From Actinomycetes bacterium (lineage in GTDB: Bacteria; Actinomycetota; Acidimicrobiia; Acidimicrobiales; RAAP-2), in assembly GCA_021826255.1 (NCBI GenBank), contig JAKBAZ010000032.1, positions 1-10,338 of the forward strand: 10,338 nt of DNA, in the 5' to 3' direction. Shown here one piece after another: positions 1-5,789 of the stretch. Both the position numbers and the translations under genes were made by a program. Under the pieces are notes generated by a model, which was not told the DNA's origin, searched no databases, and saw nothing but the letters and a program-made list of their open reading frames with translations. Position 1 is the first letter of the stretch, and every line of letters begins with the position of its first letter.

Positions 1-879
1 GACCCACGGGATACCGGGGTCTACGTACTTCGTGCCGTTCGGGTTGGTGCCACGCATTGTTTGGGTGACGTAGCGCAAATAGACCGGGTACGTACCGACC
101 TGAGTTGGTGACTGGGAGATCCCGGTATTGACCGTGGCGTGCAGGGTGGCCGTGCCGTTCTGGTAGAGCACGAGAGACTCGGGCTGGGTTTGAGAGACCA
201 CCACGTTGTTGTACGTCGCCGGATTGACTTGGTGCAATTGAACCGCCCGCAGGAGAGCACTCCAGGTCGCCGAGTCGGCGAGTCCCGTTGTGGGAAGCCC
301 GTGGACGTCCTCGAAACGCATGAGCGCCCCGGTGAGAATTGGGTTCGTCACGGCGGGATTCCAGAGGGGCTTCAGGGTGGTGAGGGAGTTGAAACGCCAG
401 TGGAAGGTTCCGGGGACCTCAGCGACGGCGAAGGGTCCCGCGGGCGACGTGAAACTCACCGGCAGGTAGTTCAACTCGGCGAGGAGTTGGGCCGTCCACG
501 TGGAGTTGAGAGTGGCGTGGGTGTTGACGACGTAGATCTTGGTCAGGGTGCAGGTCGCCGCACAGTTCCACGTAGCGGGAACTTCAATCCGGTAGGGAGC
601 ACTGGCCGGGGGTGTCTGCAGCGCGATGGCCGCCACCTGGTGGGGGCCGACCGCCACCCAACGAGTGGCAACAGCTGGCGTTGTCACGAGGCGTGGAAGC
701 GACGAGACGGGTTCGGGCTGAGAAAGGGTGAGCTTCACCACGGGTAAACCTCGCTCGAGGTGCATCGCAATCTCGGCGGAGGCCCGAACGAGGGACGCCT
801 TCGGTTGGGCGCCGGCGGGCAGGGCGAGGAAGAGGGATCCGGCGCTGACGATCACCACGAGTCCGCGAACGAGTTTCAC
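1..879 (-). CDS. L,D-transpeptidase (YkuD family), exported; 3' end outside window
   Basis: Probable periplasmic/cell-wall L,D-transpeptidase, a family that makes 3-3 cross-links in peptidoglycan. The visible 293 residues read: basic N-terminus and hydrophobic stretch (residues 2-25, VKLVRGLVVIVSAG, likely cleaved after PAGA); a linker region with two close cysteines (about 106 and 110, NCAATC); a peptidoglycan-binding-1-like segment (about 180-212, LMRFEDVHGLPTTGLADSAT); and the start of the YkuD domain (from about 226, with SQTQPESLVLYQNG, a TGxxxSPTxxGTYPVY pattern and GTNPNGTKYVDPGIPWV). The catalytic His and SHGC motif would lie past base 1, so activity cannot be checked. The GTG start at 877-879 is fixed by an in-frame TAG at 889-891. 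There is no Shine-Dalgarno, and a -10-like TAGTCT sits six bases upstream, so the mRNA is probably leaderless. Family assignment rests on motif pattern and domain order. Confidence 0.85.
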   Translation of the reverse strand, partial: MKLVRGLVVIVSAGSLFLALPAGAQPKASLVRASAEIAMHLERGLPVVKLTLSQPEPVSSLPRLVTTPAVATRWVAVGPHQVAAIALQTPPASAPYRIEVPATWNCAATCTLTKIYVVNTHATLNSTWTAQLLAELNYLPVSFTSPAGPFAVAEVPGTFHWRFNSLTTLKPLWNPAVTNPILTGALMRFEDVHGLPTTGLADSATWSALLRAVQLHQVNPATYNNVVVSQTQPESLVLYQNGTATLHATVNTGISQSPTQVGTYPVYLRYVTQTMRGTNPNGTKYVDPGIPWV

Positions 880-885
880 CAGGTC

Positions 886-891
886 AGACTA
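886..891 (-). promoter_or_regulatory. -10 box TAGTCT for the L,D-transpeptidase gene, leaderless geometry
   Basis: Read on the minus strand the order is TAGTCT, six bases (GACCTG), then GTG. A -10 hexamer ending seven bases before the start codon places transcription initiation on the start codon itself. The TAG is also an in-frame stop. No convincing -35 is visible. Confidence 0.55.
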
Positions 892-952
892 TCGCCCACT
901 CGCGTCGGGGTGCTCCGAGTCATCCTGAGAAGTCGTCGTCAGTGTGAGTGTC

Positions 953-1019
953 GGAGTGCCCACTCCTCGTGAGATCCGCCGCACGCGCGGATGTCGCACC
1001 ACGGACCGACGGATCGTGG
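953..1019. promoter_or_regulatory. Cluster of three dyads between divergent genes
   Basis: The 205-base gap between the L,D-transpeptidase start and tRNA-Cys holds three inverted repeats: GGAGTG-CC-CACTCC at 953-966, ATCCGC-7-GCGGAT at 974-992, and a 21-base near-palindrome at 999-1019 with arms CCACG/CGTGG that continues inward with one mismatch and one wobble. They could be operators for the divergent promoters or RNA hairpins. Short dyads arise easily in GC-rich DNA, so the functional claim is weak. Confidence 0.25.
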
Positions 1020-1069
1020 AACTCAGCCAGTCACGACGTACTCGGTGAAAGAGTCCATGGTCCACCGGT

Positions 1070-1075
1070 TAAACT
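1070..1075 (+). promoter_or_regulatory. -10 box TAAACT of tRNA-Cys
   Basis: TAAACT lies nine bases before the mature tRNA 5' end. With the same -10 to start spacing seen at other genes here, transcription would begin near 1082 and leave a three-base leader for RNase P. No clear -35 is seen. Confidence 0.5.
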
Positions 1076-1084
1076 CACCTATCT

Positions 1085-1158
1085 GGCGGCGTGGCCGAGT
1101 GGTTAGGCAGGGGCCTGCAAAGCCCCGTACTCCGGTTCGAATCCGGACGCCGCCTCCA
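1085..1158 (+). tRNA. tRNA-Cys (anticodon GCA)
   Basis: Full cloverleaf. The acceptor stem GGCGGCG (1085-1091) pairs with CGCCGCC (1148-1154). The anticodon stem GGGGC/GCCCC (1110-1114, 1122-1126) encloses the loop CTGCAAA with anticodon GCA at 1117-1119. The T stem TCCGG/CCGGA flanks TTCGAAT. The discriminator base is T, and CCA is encoded at 1156-1158. It reads UGC/UGU codons. It stands alone with its own apparent promoter and is followed ten bases later by a terminator-like hairpin. Confidence 0.97.
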
Positions 1159-1167
1159 AAACAATGA

Positions 1168-1193
1168 GGGGCACCCTTCGACGAGGGTGCCCC
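1168..1193. terminator. Strong hairpin, probable terminator after tRNA-Cys
   Basis: A perfect 10-bp stem, GGGGCACCCT/AGGGTGCCCC, with a six-base loop (TCGACG), followed on the plus strand by GTTGTCGTT. Outer ACAA/TTGT bases can extend the pairing. It starts ten bases after the tRNA and lacks a pure U-tract, as is common in high-GC actinobacteria. It could also stop transcription of the oppositely oriented dehydrogenase gene ending at 1291. Confidence 0.75.
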
Positions 1194-1268
1194 GTTGTCG
1201 TTCAGGCGCGGGTAGCCGCAAGAAGTTCCGCTGATTGAGGGCGTGGTCTTGTGTCGGAGAGACCGACA

Positions 1269-1288
1269 GGTCCCGACAGGGCAGGACC
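1269..1288. terminator. Small hairpin just downstream of the dehydrogenase stop
   Basis: GGTCC at 1269-1273 and GGACC at 1284-1288 form a 5-bp stem with a ten-base loop, two bases past the minus-strand stop codon (1291-1293). The same stretch carries CCGACAGG twice at a period of ten bases. It may assist termination, but the stem is short and no U-tract follows. Confidence 0.25.
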
Positions 1289-1290
1289 AT

Positions 1291-1956
1291 CTAGTTGGTG
1301 AAGGATTCGGGTAGGAGCAGGGTCTCGTCGTCGTGAATGGCGCGTACGATCCGTTGGCTCACGAGAGCGGGTTCGAGACCGGCACCGAAGTTGGGCGCCT
1401 CTCCCCAGAGCGCTCGAGTCACGAGTCCCGTCTCGGTGTGGGGAGCCCGTACGTCGAGGACCCGGATCTTCTTTGAACGCCACTCGCGAGCGGCGACACC
1501 GAGAGCCGCCTTGGCCGCCGCCTTCGACGCGCTGTAGGCGGACAGGCCGAGGACGGTGACGTCGGCCGCGACTCCGGTGAGGTTCACGACAACGCCACCG
1601 GGACTTACTCTCGTCGAGAGAAGCCTCAACAACGTGACGAGCCCGCGGGCGTTGGTGTCAAAGAGTTCCGCTACCGCCGAGTCGGGAACCTCGTCGAGAC
1701 GTCCGAAAGCGACGACGCCCACCGCGTTGACCACGATGGAGAAAGGGGGAGTCAGTGCGTCGAGCGCGTCCTCGAGCGCACCGGGTTCACGCAGATCGGC
1801 CCGTACGTGCGCGAGGCCCGCGAGGTCGGAGGAGACCTCACCAGAGCGAGTAAGAAGGGAGACGTCGGCCCCCGCCGCGACGAGGTCGCTTGCGATGAGC
1901 CCGCCAAGTACGCCACTCGCACCGAGAACGAGGGCGTGGTGTTTGTTGATGTCCAC
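1291..1956 (-). CDS. Short-chain dehydrogenase/reductase (SDR), atypical active site
   Basis: A 221-residue Rossmann-fold oxidoreductase of the SDR superfamily, close to the classical length of about 250. Visible motifs are a nucleotide-binding GASGVLGG (residues 12-19), TR at 36-37 after the second strand (suggesting NADP(H)), D54 in the adenine-pocket position, NAVG (77-80) in place of NNAG, N102, and the catalytic YSASK (Y141, K145). The catalytic serine expected 13 residues before the Tyr is replaced by G128, with T127 beside it. The substrate cannot be told from sequence. The GTG start (1954-1956) follows an in-frame TAG 12 bases upstream in a -10-like box. It is transcribed divergently from the HAD phosphatase gene. 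Confidence 0.9.
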   Translation of the reverse strand: MDINKHHALVLGASGVLGGLIASDLVAAGADVSLLTRSGEVSSDLAGLAHVRADLREPGALEDALDALTPPFSIVVNAVGVVAFGRLDEVPDSAVAELFDTNARGLVTLLRLLSTRVSPGGVVVNLTGVAADVTVLGLSAYSASKAAAKAALGVAAREWRSKKIRVLDVRAPHTETGLVTRALWGEAPNFGAGLEPALVSQRIVRAIHDDETLLLPESFTN

Positions 1957-1962
1957 CCGGAC

Positions 1963-1968
1963 AACCTA
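1963..1968 (-). promoter_or_regulatory. -10 box TAGGTT for the SDR gene, leaderless geometry
   Basis: On the minus strand the order is TAGGTT, six bases (GTCCGG), GTG. No Shine-Dalgarno lies between, so initiation on the start codon is inferred. The TAG is in frame and closes the reading frame upstream. Confidence 0.55.
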
Positions 1969-2052
1969 GGGGTCGAGTCGTCGAGAGAGAACGCGCTGTG
2001 ATCTCCCGAGTGGGCTCGCGGGACACGCCGGGCGCTGCTCACATCTCTCTTG

Positions 2053-2058
2053 TAGCCT
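2053..2058 (+). promoter_or_regulatory. -10 box TAGCCT for the HAD phosphatase gene
   Basis: TAGCCT resembles the hexamers at the leaderless genes but lies 21 bases before the ATG. With the same six-base spacing the transcript would start near 2065, giving a 15-base leader that contains a ribosome-binding site. It diverges from the SDR promoter about 90 bases away. Confidence 0.45.
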
Positions 2059-2068
2059 TCAGGGGCAC

Positions 2069-2075
2069 GAAAGGA
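2069..2075 (+). promoter_or_regulatory. Ribosome-binding site GAAAGGA
   Basis: The purine run GAAAGGA ends four bases before ATG 2080 and supports that start. It is one of only two evident Shine-Dalgarno sites in the window. Confidence 0.6.
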
Positions 2076-2079
2076 CGCT

Positions 2080-2910
2080 ATGACGACTTCACCCACTTGG
2101 CCCAACGTCAACTCCGCCGCCGACATCGGGTCGTGGCTCTTGGACATGGATGGCGTCCTCGTGCGCGATGACCATCCCATTGAGGGCGCGAATCGATTCC
2201 TCGAGATACTGAGAGAGACGAACACCCCTTTTCTCGTCCTCACGAACAACTCGATGTTCACCCGACGCGACCTGGCCGCCCGTCTCGCCCACGGCGGATT
2301 GAACGTTCCTGAGGAAAACATTTGGACCTCGGCGCTGGCGACTGCTCGTTTTCTCAAGGCACAGCGTCCGGGGGGTTCGGCCTTCGTCATTGGTGAAGTG
2401 GGACTTACTACCGCGCTGCACGAGGTGGGTTACACCCTGTCCGAAGTGAATCCCGACTACGTCGTCGTGGGAGAGACCCGTAACTACAGCTTCGAGCGCA
2501 TTGCTAAGGCGGCCCAATTGGTTCAGGCGGGGGCTCGCTTCATCGCCACCAACCCCGACAACACCACGCCCACCCAGGACGGCATTGTCCCGGCGACGGG
2601 AGCCCTGACGGCACTCATTTCGCGCACGGTAGGTAAGAACCCCTACTACGTCGGAAAGCCCAATCCCCTCATGATTCGTTCCGCGCTGCGCCAGATTGAC
2701 GCGCACTCGGAGTCGACGGCCATGGTGGGGGACCGCATGGATACCGACGTGGTGGCCGGTCTCGAGGCCGGTTTGCACACCGTGCTCGTTCTCTCGGGGG
2801 TCTCCAGCGCGCTCGACGCGGACCACTTTCCGTATCGCCCTTCACGCATCGTGGAGTCGGTCGCCGTGCTCGCGACCGAACTCGCCGCCCACCACGGTTT
2901 GGCCTCGTGA
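2080..2910 (+). CDS. HAD-IIA family phosphatase (NagD-like)
   Basis: A 276-residue cytosolic phosphatase of haloacid-dehalogenase subfamily IIA, the group of NagD and p-nitrophenyl-phosphatase-like enzymes acting on nucleotides or sugar phosphates. Length is typical. The four HAD motifs are all present: LLDMDGVL (nucleophile D22, acid D24), LTNNS (T55), YVGKPNP (K193) and GDRMDTD (D218, D223). The C2 cap between motifs II and III includes VGETRNYSFE and ATNPDNTTPTQDG, usual in this subfamily. A GAAAGGA ribosome site decides the ATG start. The exonuclease gene follows after 29 bases on the same strand but has its own promoter-like box, so co-transcription is only partial or absent. The exact substrate is not determinable. 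Confidence 0.93.
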   Translation: MTTSPTWPNVNSAADIGSWLLDMDGVLVRDDHPIEGANRFLEILRETNTPFLVLTNNSMFTRRDLAARLAHGGLNVPEENIWTSALATARFLKAQRPGGSAFVIGEVGLTTALHEVGYTLSEVNPDYVVVGETRNYSFERIAKAAQLVQAGARFIATNPDNTTPTQDGIVPATGALTALISRTVGKNPYYVGKPNPLMIRSALRQIDAHSESTAMVGDRMDTDVVAGLEAGLHTVLVLSGVSSALDADHFPYRPSRIVESVAVLATELAAHHGLAS

Positions 2911-2927
2911 AGGCAACACCCACTCGT

Positions 2928-2933
2928 TAGGCT
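2928..2933 (+). promoter_or_regulatory. -10 box TAGGCT for the exonuclease gene, leaderless geometry
   Basis: TAGGCT, six bases (GAGTTC), then GTG 2940. It lies in the 29-base gap after the HAD gene, so the exonuclease can be transcribed separately. There is no ribosome-binding purine run in the six-base spacer. Confidence 0.55.
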
Positions 2934-2939
2934 GAGTTC

Positions 2940-3647
2940 GTGAGTGCGAGAACGCGCCGGGGGCGCCTCTTCGTTGAGGTTCCCGAGATCATGGTGGGTT
3001 TCGACACCGAGACGACCGGCCTCTCCTCGCTGAGTGATCGAGCCATCTCCTACGGATTTGTCGTGTGCGAGGCGGGCGACATCGTGAGCGAAGAGCACTT
3101 CTACGTCGACCCTGAAATCCCCATCTCCGCGGGCGCCGAACGAGTGCACGGAATTTCGGCCGACCAGTTGGCGACCTGGCGCGCTGAGGGAACCGCCTTG
3201 AGCTTCTCGGCCGGTGTCAATCGGGCGGTCGCCATTTTGTCGAGAGAGATCGCGCGGGGGGCCGTTCTCGTGGGGGCCAACGTGGCACTCTTCGATCTCG
3301 CCATGCTGTCTTCGAACTATCAGTGGATTCACCAGGCACCACTCTCACGAGACATCGACTTGCGTCGAGTCGACATTGCCGACGTGGTAGCCCACGATCT
3401 CGCGATGGAGCCTCGCGAGGTCTCCTCGCGCCGCCGAGGCTTACCGGCGCTGTGCCAGCACTACGGTGTCACCCCGGGTGGTCACGACGCGCTCGGGGAC
3501 GCGAGGGCCGCGGTGGAGGTCTTCATCGCTCAAGTGCGTCAGAATCGTCGCTTGATGAACGCCCCGCGACTCGCTGACGACCCGAACGACCCCGTCGAGG
3601 ACGCTCGCCGGTGGCTCGAGGCTCGCCGGCGCAAGGTGGTAGGGTAG
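2940..3647 (+). CDS. DnaQ-like DEDDh 3'-5' exonuclease
   Basis: A 235-residue stand-alone exonuclease of the DnaQ/RNase T superfamily, the group of polymerase III epsilon-like proofreading and RNA-trimming nucleases. All five metal/catalytic positions are visible: D22 and E24 in FDTETTG, D119 in NVALFDLAML, H182 and D187 in GHDALGDARAA. The segment RVHGIS (68-73) is also typical. The last 40 residues are basic and arginine-rich, perhaps contacting nucleic acid. There is no BRCT or polymerase domain, so this is not a full DNA polymerase subunit; whether it acts on DNA or RNA is open. The GTG start is fixed by an in-frame TAG 12 bases upstream. tRNA-Val begins ten bases after the stop, so read-through into the tRNA is possible. 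Confidence 0.92.
   Translation: MSARTRRGRLFVEVPEIMVGFDTETTGLSSLSDRAISYGFVVCEAGDIVSEEHFYVDPEIPISAGAERVHGISADQLATWRAEGTALSFSAGVNRAVAILSREIARGAVLVGANVALFDLAMLSSNYQWIHQAPLSRDIDLRRVDIADVVAHDLAMEPREVSSRRRGLPALCQHYGVTPGGHDALGDARAAVEVFIAQVRQNRRLMNAPRLADDPNDPVEDARRWLEARRRKVVG
3640..3645 (+). promoter_or_regulatory. Possible -10 box TAGGGT for tRNA-Val
   Basis: TAGGGT overlaps the last codons of the exonuclease gene. Six-base spacing would start transcription near 3652, six bases before the mature tRNA. The hexamer is embedded in coding sequence, so this is weaker than the intergenic examples. Confidence 0.35.
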
Positions 3648-3657
3648 AAGCCCTTAG

Positions 3658-3734
3658 GGGCCGTTGGCGCAGACTGGTAGCGCACTTCCTTGACATGGAA
3701 GGGGTCACAGGTTCAAATCCTGTACGGCCCACCA
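3658..3734 (+). tRNA. tRNA-Val (anticodon GAC)
   Basis: Full cloverleaf. Acceptor GGGCCGT (3658-3664) pairs with ACGGCCC (3724-3730). The D stem is GCGC/GCGC. The anticodon stem CTTCC/GGAAG encloses TTGACAT with anticodon GAC at 3692-3694. The T stem ACAGG/CCTGT flanks TTCAAAT. CCA is encoded at 3732-3734. It reads GUC/GUU. It sits ten bases after the exonuclease stop and may share its transcript. Confidence 0.97.
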
Positions 3735-3738
3735 CGAC

Positions 3739-3766
3739 GTACTGGAAGTACTTCACGGGCAGTGAA
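3739..3766 (+). terminator. Two back-to-back hairpins after tRNA-Val
   Basis: GTACT-GGA-AGTAC (3739-3751) is directly followed by TTCAC-GGGCA-GTGAA (3752-3766), starting four bases after the tRNA CCA. They could end the transcript or guide 3' trimming. Stems are only 5 bp and the trailing bases TCGTTGCCTTT are not a clean U-tract. Confidence 0.35.
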
Positions 3767-3999
3767 TCGTTGCCTTTAGTGTCGCCGGTGTGGCAGGAGA
3801 GACAGGATCCATCGTCGATTGCCGATTCTTGGGAACGGTGACGTTGAGAGTGACAATGGCGCGTTGGGCCACGCGAAAGAGGTGACGCCGAGCCGCGCTG
3901 TGTTTTTTATCCTGATTGCAGCGGACTGGAGTATCCGTATTCGCTGACTGTACGCCAGTTGTTGAAGAATCGGACTGGTGCCGAGATGTGGTGTCGTTC
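3767..3999. other. Non-coding stretch between tRNA-Val and the YdeI-like gene
   Basis: With the preceding hairpins this makes about 265 bases without a convincing gene. A minus-strand frame of 103 codons (3753-4064) is open, but its codons show no strong third-position GC bias, it overlaps the YdeI-like gene by 65 bases, and the product is not recognisable. A run of six T (3903-3908) on the plus strand has no good hairpin before it. GC falls to roughly 47% around 3901-3960 by hand count. No mobile-element gene is seen despite the tRNA-adjacent position. Confidence 0.4.
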
Positions 4000-4548
4000 C
4001 TAGTCCGGCTGACGCAGCTTTCCACTCGATGACACGGTGACGTCGGTACAGGCCGAGAGGTCAAAACAGCATGGTCGCCGTTTTCCGTCGGCCATCTTGG
4101 AGAGGCTCACCACGATTCGACGCTCACGTGTTGTGACGTTCGCCGTTGCGTTGACCCAACGCACCCACTCCCAGCGCGCCATCGGAGTGATGTCTGCCCA
4201 GGTCTCGCGGACGTCGTCTGGTGCGTCGAGGAGGGCTCGTGCGAGGTCCGGTGGCACGTCGGGTTCGGGCCACTCGGGGCTCACCTCGAACGAGATGTCG
4301 ACATCTTCCTGAGCGTCCTCATCGGGGTTAATCCCCCACGAACTGTCGATTCGTAACCAGTGGCCCCTTCGTCCGTCGGGTTCGAGGACTGCGGAGAAGT
4401 CGACGCCGTTGACTACACCCCGAATGGCCACCTGGCCGCGTGAGGGTAGACGTCGAGAAACGCCCTCGGGTACGAGGAGAAGGGGGTGTCCTCCGACTCG
4501 GGTCAGAGACTGTCGAAAGGAAAAGTTCGTCCCTCGTGTCACTGGCAC
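4000..4548 (-). CDS. YdeI/OmpD-associated family protein (DUF1905 + OmdA)
   Basis: A 182-residue soluble protein. The first part (about residues 9-89) matches the DUF1905 pattern: FSFRQSL, VPEGVSRRLPSRGQVAIRG, NGVDFSAVLEPDGRRGHWLR. The second part (about 94-165) matches the OmdA (YdeI/OmpD-associated, bacteriocin-protection) pattern: PDVPPDLARALLDAP, ITPMARWEWVRWV, then TTRERRI and DGKRRPCCFD. No signal peptide or membrane segment is seen. The molecular role of this family is poorly known; some members are linked to bacteriocin tolerance or envelope stress. The GTG start (4546-4548) is bounded by an in-frame TGA 15 bases upstream; no clear Shine-Dalgarno is near, and GAAACT lies at the leaderless -10 position (4555-4560) as a weak box. 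The Rpf-like gene lies 223 bases upstream on the same strand. Confidence 0.82.
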   Translation of the reverse strand: MPVTRGTNFSFRQSLTRVGGHPLLLVPEGVSRRLPSRGQVAIRGVVNGVDFSAVLEPDGRRGHWLRIDSSWGINPDEDAQEDVDISFEVSPEWPEPDVPPDLARALLDAPDDVRETWADITPMARWEWVRWVNATANVTTRERRIVVSLSKMADGKRRPCCFDLSACTDVTVSSSGKLRQPD

Positions 4549-4605
4549 GAGAAGAGTTTCTCACTTCCTCACGAGTCCTGCCTCGAGGTCGAGCGCGGTA
4601 GGTCG

Positions 4606-4629
4606 ACAACGAGGACGCGCTCTCGTTGT
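4606..4629. repeat. 8-bp inverted repeat between the Rpf-like and YdeI-like genes
   Basis: ACAACGAG (4606-4613) and CTCGTTGT (4622-4629) pair perfectly around an eight-base loop. It lies in the 223-base gap between the two minus-strand genes and could end the Rpf-like transcript or serve as an operator for the YdeI-like gene. No U-tract follows on the minus strand. Confidence 0.35.
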
Positions 4630-4771
4630 GGGCAACCCATCGCTGGCCGTGGGGGCTCGACCGTGGAGTCAGTGGGTGCGTAATTCAGGCACCAGTGCGC
4701 GACGCGTCCCCTCACTTGGTGATTCTTCACGACGTGCATCGATGACTCGAGACGGTGGTTCCGAGACGGAG

Positions 4772-5224
4772 TTACCACCCCGTGGGATTACACCCGTACT
4801 GATCCGGTATCCACGTTTTCGTGATGCGCATCGCGATCACCACCTGCTGTTCGGGTGTGGCGTCTCCGGCGAGAGGCCCAAAGTAGGTGCCGCCGAAGTG
4901 CTGCCAGTTAGCGTTGAGAAAACCGATGCCGGAGTAGATCGGCCCCTCCATGTTCCAGTGTCCACTGACCTCGCAGATCGCTACTCGCTCCCACTTACTC
5001 ATCAGTTGTTGAAGGGTGAGGTGGAGGTGACTGGCGATGATTCCGAGAGCTTTCATCGCTTCGAACTGCAAGTGCTGACGGTGCGCGACGAGGGGCGAGA
5101 CCACGCGAAAGTGGCCTTGATGTACACCCCTCGAGGAGTGGTGATGGGTCGAGGCGTGAGCCGCCTCTCCGGGCGCCGTGGCCCCGAGCAGGGCCACCGC
5201 TAACGTCACTAACACACGTCGCAC
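4772..5224 (-). CDS. Secreted Rpf-like transglycosylase (resuscitation-promoting-factor domain)
   Basis: A 150-residue exported protein. The N-terminus RRVLVTLAVALLGATAPGEA is a signal peptide with likely cleavage after AHA (about residue 24). A His-rich linker (HHH at 27-29 and later His residues) leads to a C-terminal transglycosylase-like domain (about 76-145): KWERVAICEVSGHW with catalytic-position E85, YSGIGFLNANWQHFGGT, ATPEQQVVIAMRI, ending near C145. C84 and C145 match the Cys pair that can form a disulfide in Rpf domains. These enzymes cut glycan strands and are linked to growth resumption. There is no LysM or other anchor, so it is probably freely secreted. SGHW and GIGFLN replace the more usual SGGNW and GLQFS, a divergent version. 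The GTG start is decided by AGGAG six bases upstream. Confidence 0.85.
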   Translation of the reverse strand: MRRVLVTLAVALLGATAPGEAAHASTHHHSSRGVHQGHFRVVSPLVAHRQHLQFEAMKALGIIASHLHLTLQQLMSKWERVAICEVSGHWNMEGPIYSGIGFLNANWQHFGGTYFGPLAGDATPEQQVVIAMRITKTWIPDQYGCNPTGW

Positions 5225-5230
5225 TTCAAT

Positions 5231-5235
5231 CTCCT
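5231..5235 (-). promoter_or_regulatory. Ribosome-binding site AGGAG of the Rpf-like gene
   Basis: On the minus strand AGGAG is followed by six bases (ATTGAA) and GTG. This is a standard Shine-Dalgarno, unlike most genes in the window, so this mRNA must have a leader. Confidence 0.75.
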
Positions 5236-5311
5236 ATCCGACACCACGCGTCGCGGCGCGCGTCGGCCCTCTGGCAGCACGTGCGCAACGAAACGTGGTT
5301 CGTTTTTGGTC

Positions 5312-5324
5312 ACCCGTCGCGGGT
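5312..5324 (-). other. Hairpin in the putative Rpf leader
   Basis: ACCCG-TCG-CGGGT forms a 5-bp stem with a three-base loop in the putative untranslated leader. Nearby AACGAA/TTCGTT (5287-5304) and ACGCG/CGCGT (5246-5263) could form further stems, giving a structured leader. Confidence 0.3.
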
Positions 5325-5366
5325 CGTCGAGTTGTCCATAGTGCATAAATACGCACGAACAACGAA

Positions 5367-5380
5367 GCAGAAGTTTCTGC
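5367..5380. promoter_or_regulatory. Perfect dyad, candidate operator or leader hairpin
   Basis: GCAGAA-GT-TTCTGC is a perfect inverted repeat with a two-base centre. A pseudo-palindrome TGCATAAATACGCA (5343-5356) lies with its centre 24 bases away. Both flank the likely start of the Rpf-like transcript, a plausible place for a dimeric regulator. Confidence 0.35.
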
Positions 5381-5386
5381 GTGACT

Positions 5387-5392
5387 ATTTTA
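5387..5392 (-). promoter_or_regulatory. Possible -10 box TAAAAT for the Rpf-like gene
   Basis: TAAAAT is the only TANNNT hexamer I find on the minus strand between 5400 and the gene. Six-base spacing puts the start near 5380, giving a leader of about 156 bases. No -35 at proper spacing is clear (TTGTCA at 5404-5409 is too close). Confidence 0.3.
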
Positions 5393-5783
5393 CGACGTGC
5401 GCGTGACAAAATGGCGTATTTTTGTGTTCTAGGTCGTCAATAAATATTGTTTGACCAGGTATTGAGGGTCATTCATAAATTTGGCGAATACCCGGTATCT
5501 CTTACGGCGTCACATGACCTCTTGACCTCGTCAAAGTCCCAGGTGAGAGCGATTTTTCTGCATGAAATGTCACGGAAAATGTGTATCTACTCATATTTGG
5601 CGCAAGCGAGGGCGTCACGGCGTTGTGCTGAGTCGTGTCGAACTCCGAGAGGTGGGCCTTCGGCACGCGAAACAGAGTTCGTGAGGCGCGAGCGATGTTG
5701 GAGGGGACGTCTCCGAGGTGAGGCCCACCCGAATTGTCACCTCACGATCTCGCGGGCTCAGTCTCGGACTCAAAACGACTCAC

Positions 5784-5789
5784 TAGTCT
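5784..5789 (+). promoter_or_regulatory. -10 box TAGTCT for the hydroxyacid dehydrogenase gene, leaderless geometry
   Basis: TAGTCT, six bases (CGCTCT), then ATG 5796. The TAG is in frame. The heptamer AGTCTCG occurs both here (5785-5791) and 25 bases upstream (5760-5766), and GACT-CACT-AGTC (5777-5788) forms a small dyad over the box, so a regulator could bind here. Confidence 0.55.

Noticed and set aside
139..747. Open plus-strand frame of 202 codons
   Set aside because: Antisense shadow of the L,D-transpeptidase gene, whose minus-strand frame gives signal peptide, PG-binding and YkuD patterns.
2646..3332. Open minus-strand frame of 228 codons
   Set aside because: Antisense to the HAD phosphatase and exonuclease genes, which carry complete catalytic motif sets.
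3603..3629. 9-base direct repeat GCTCGCCGG
   Set aside because: Lies in coding sequence of the exonuclease tail where Ala-Arg-Arg is repeated; explained by codon use.
3753..4064. Open minus-strand frame of 103 codons
   Set aside because: Unbiased codon use, 65-base overlap with the YdeI-like gene and no recognisable family; kept only as a note in the intergenic entry.
4409..5203. Open plus-strand frame of 264 codons
   Set aside because: Antisense to the YdeI-like and Rpf-like genes, both of which show family motifs on the minus strand; the plus-strand product has no recognisable features.
5225..5400. c-di-AMP (ydaO-type) riboswitch before the Rpf-like gene
   Set aside because: Location fits, but I could not find the conserved core sequences; not called as a feature, only as a check.
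5722..5729. GGCCCACC matching the tRNA-Val 3' end (3726-3733), considered as an attachment-site copy
   Set aside because: Only eight bases, GC-rich, and no integrase gene nearby; expected by chance.
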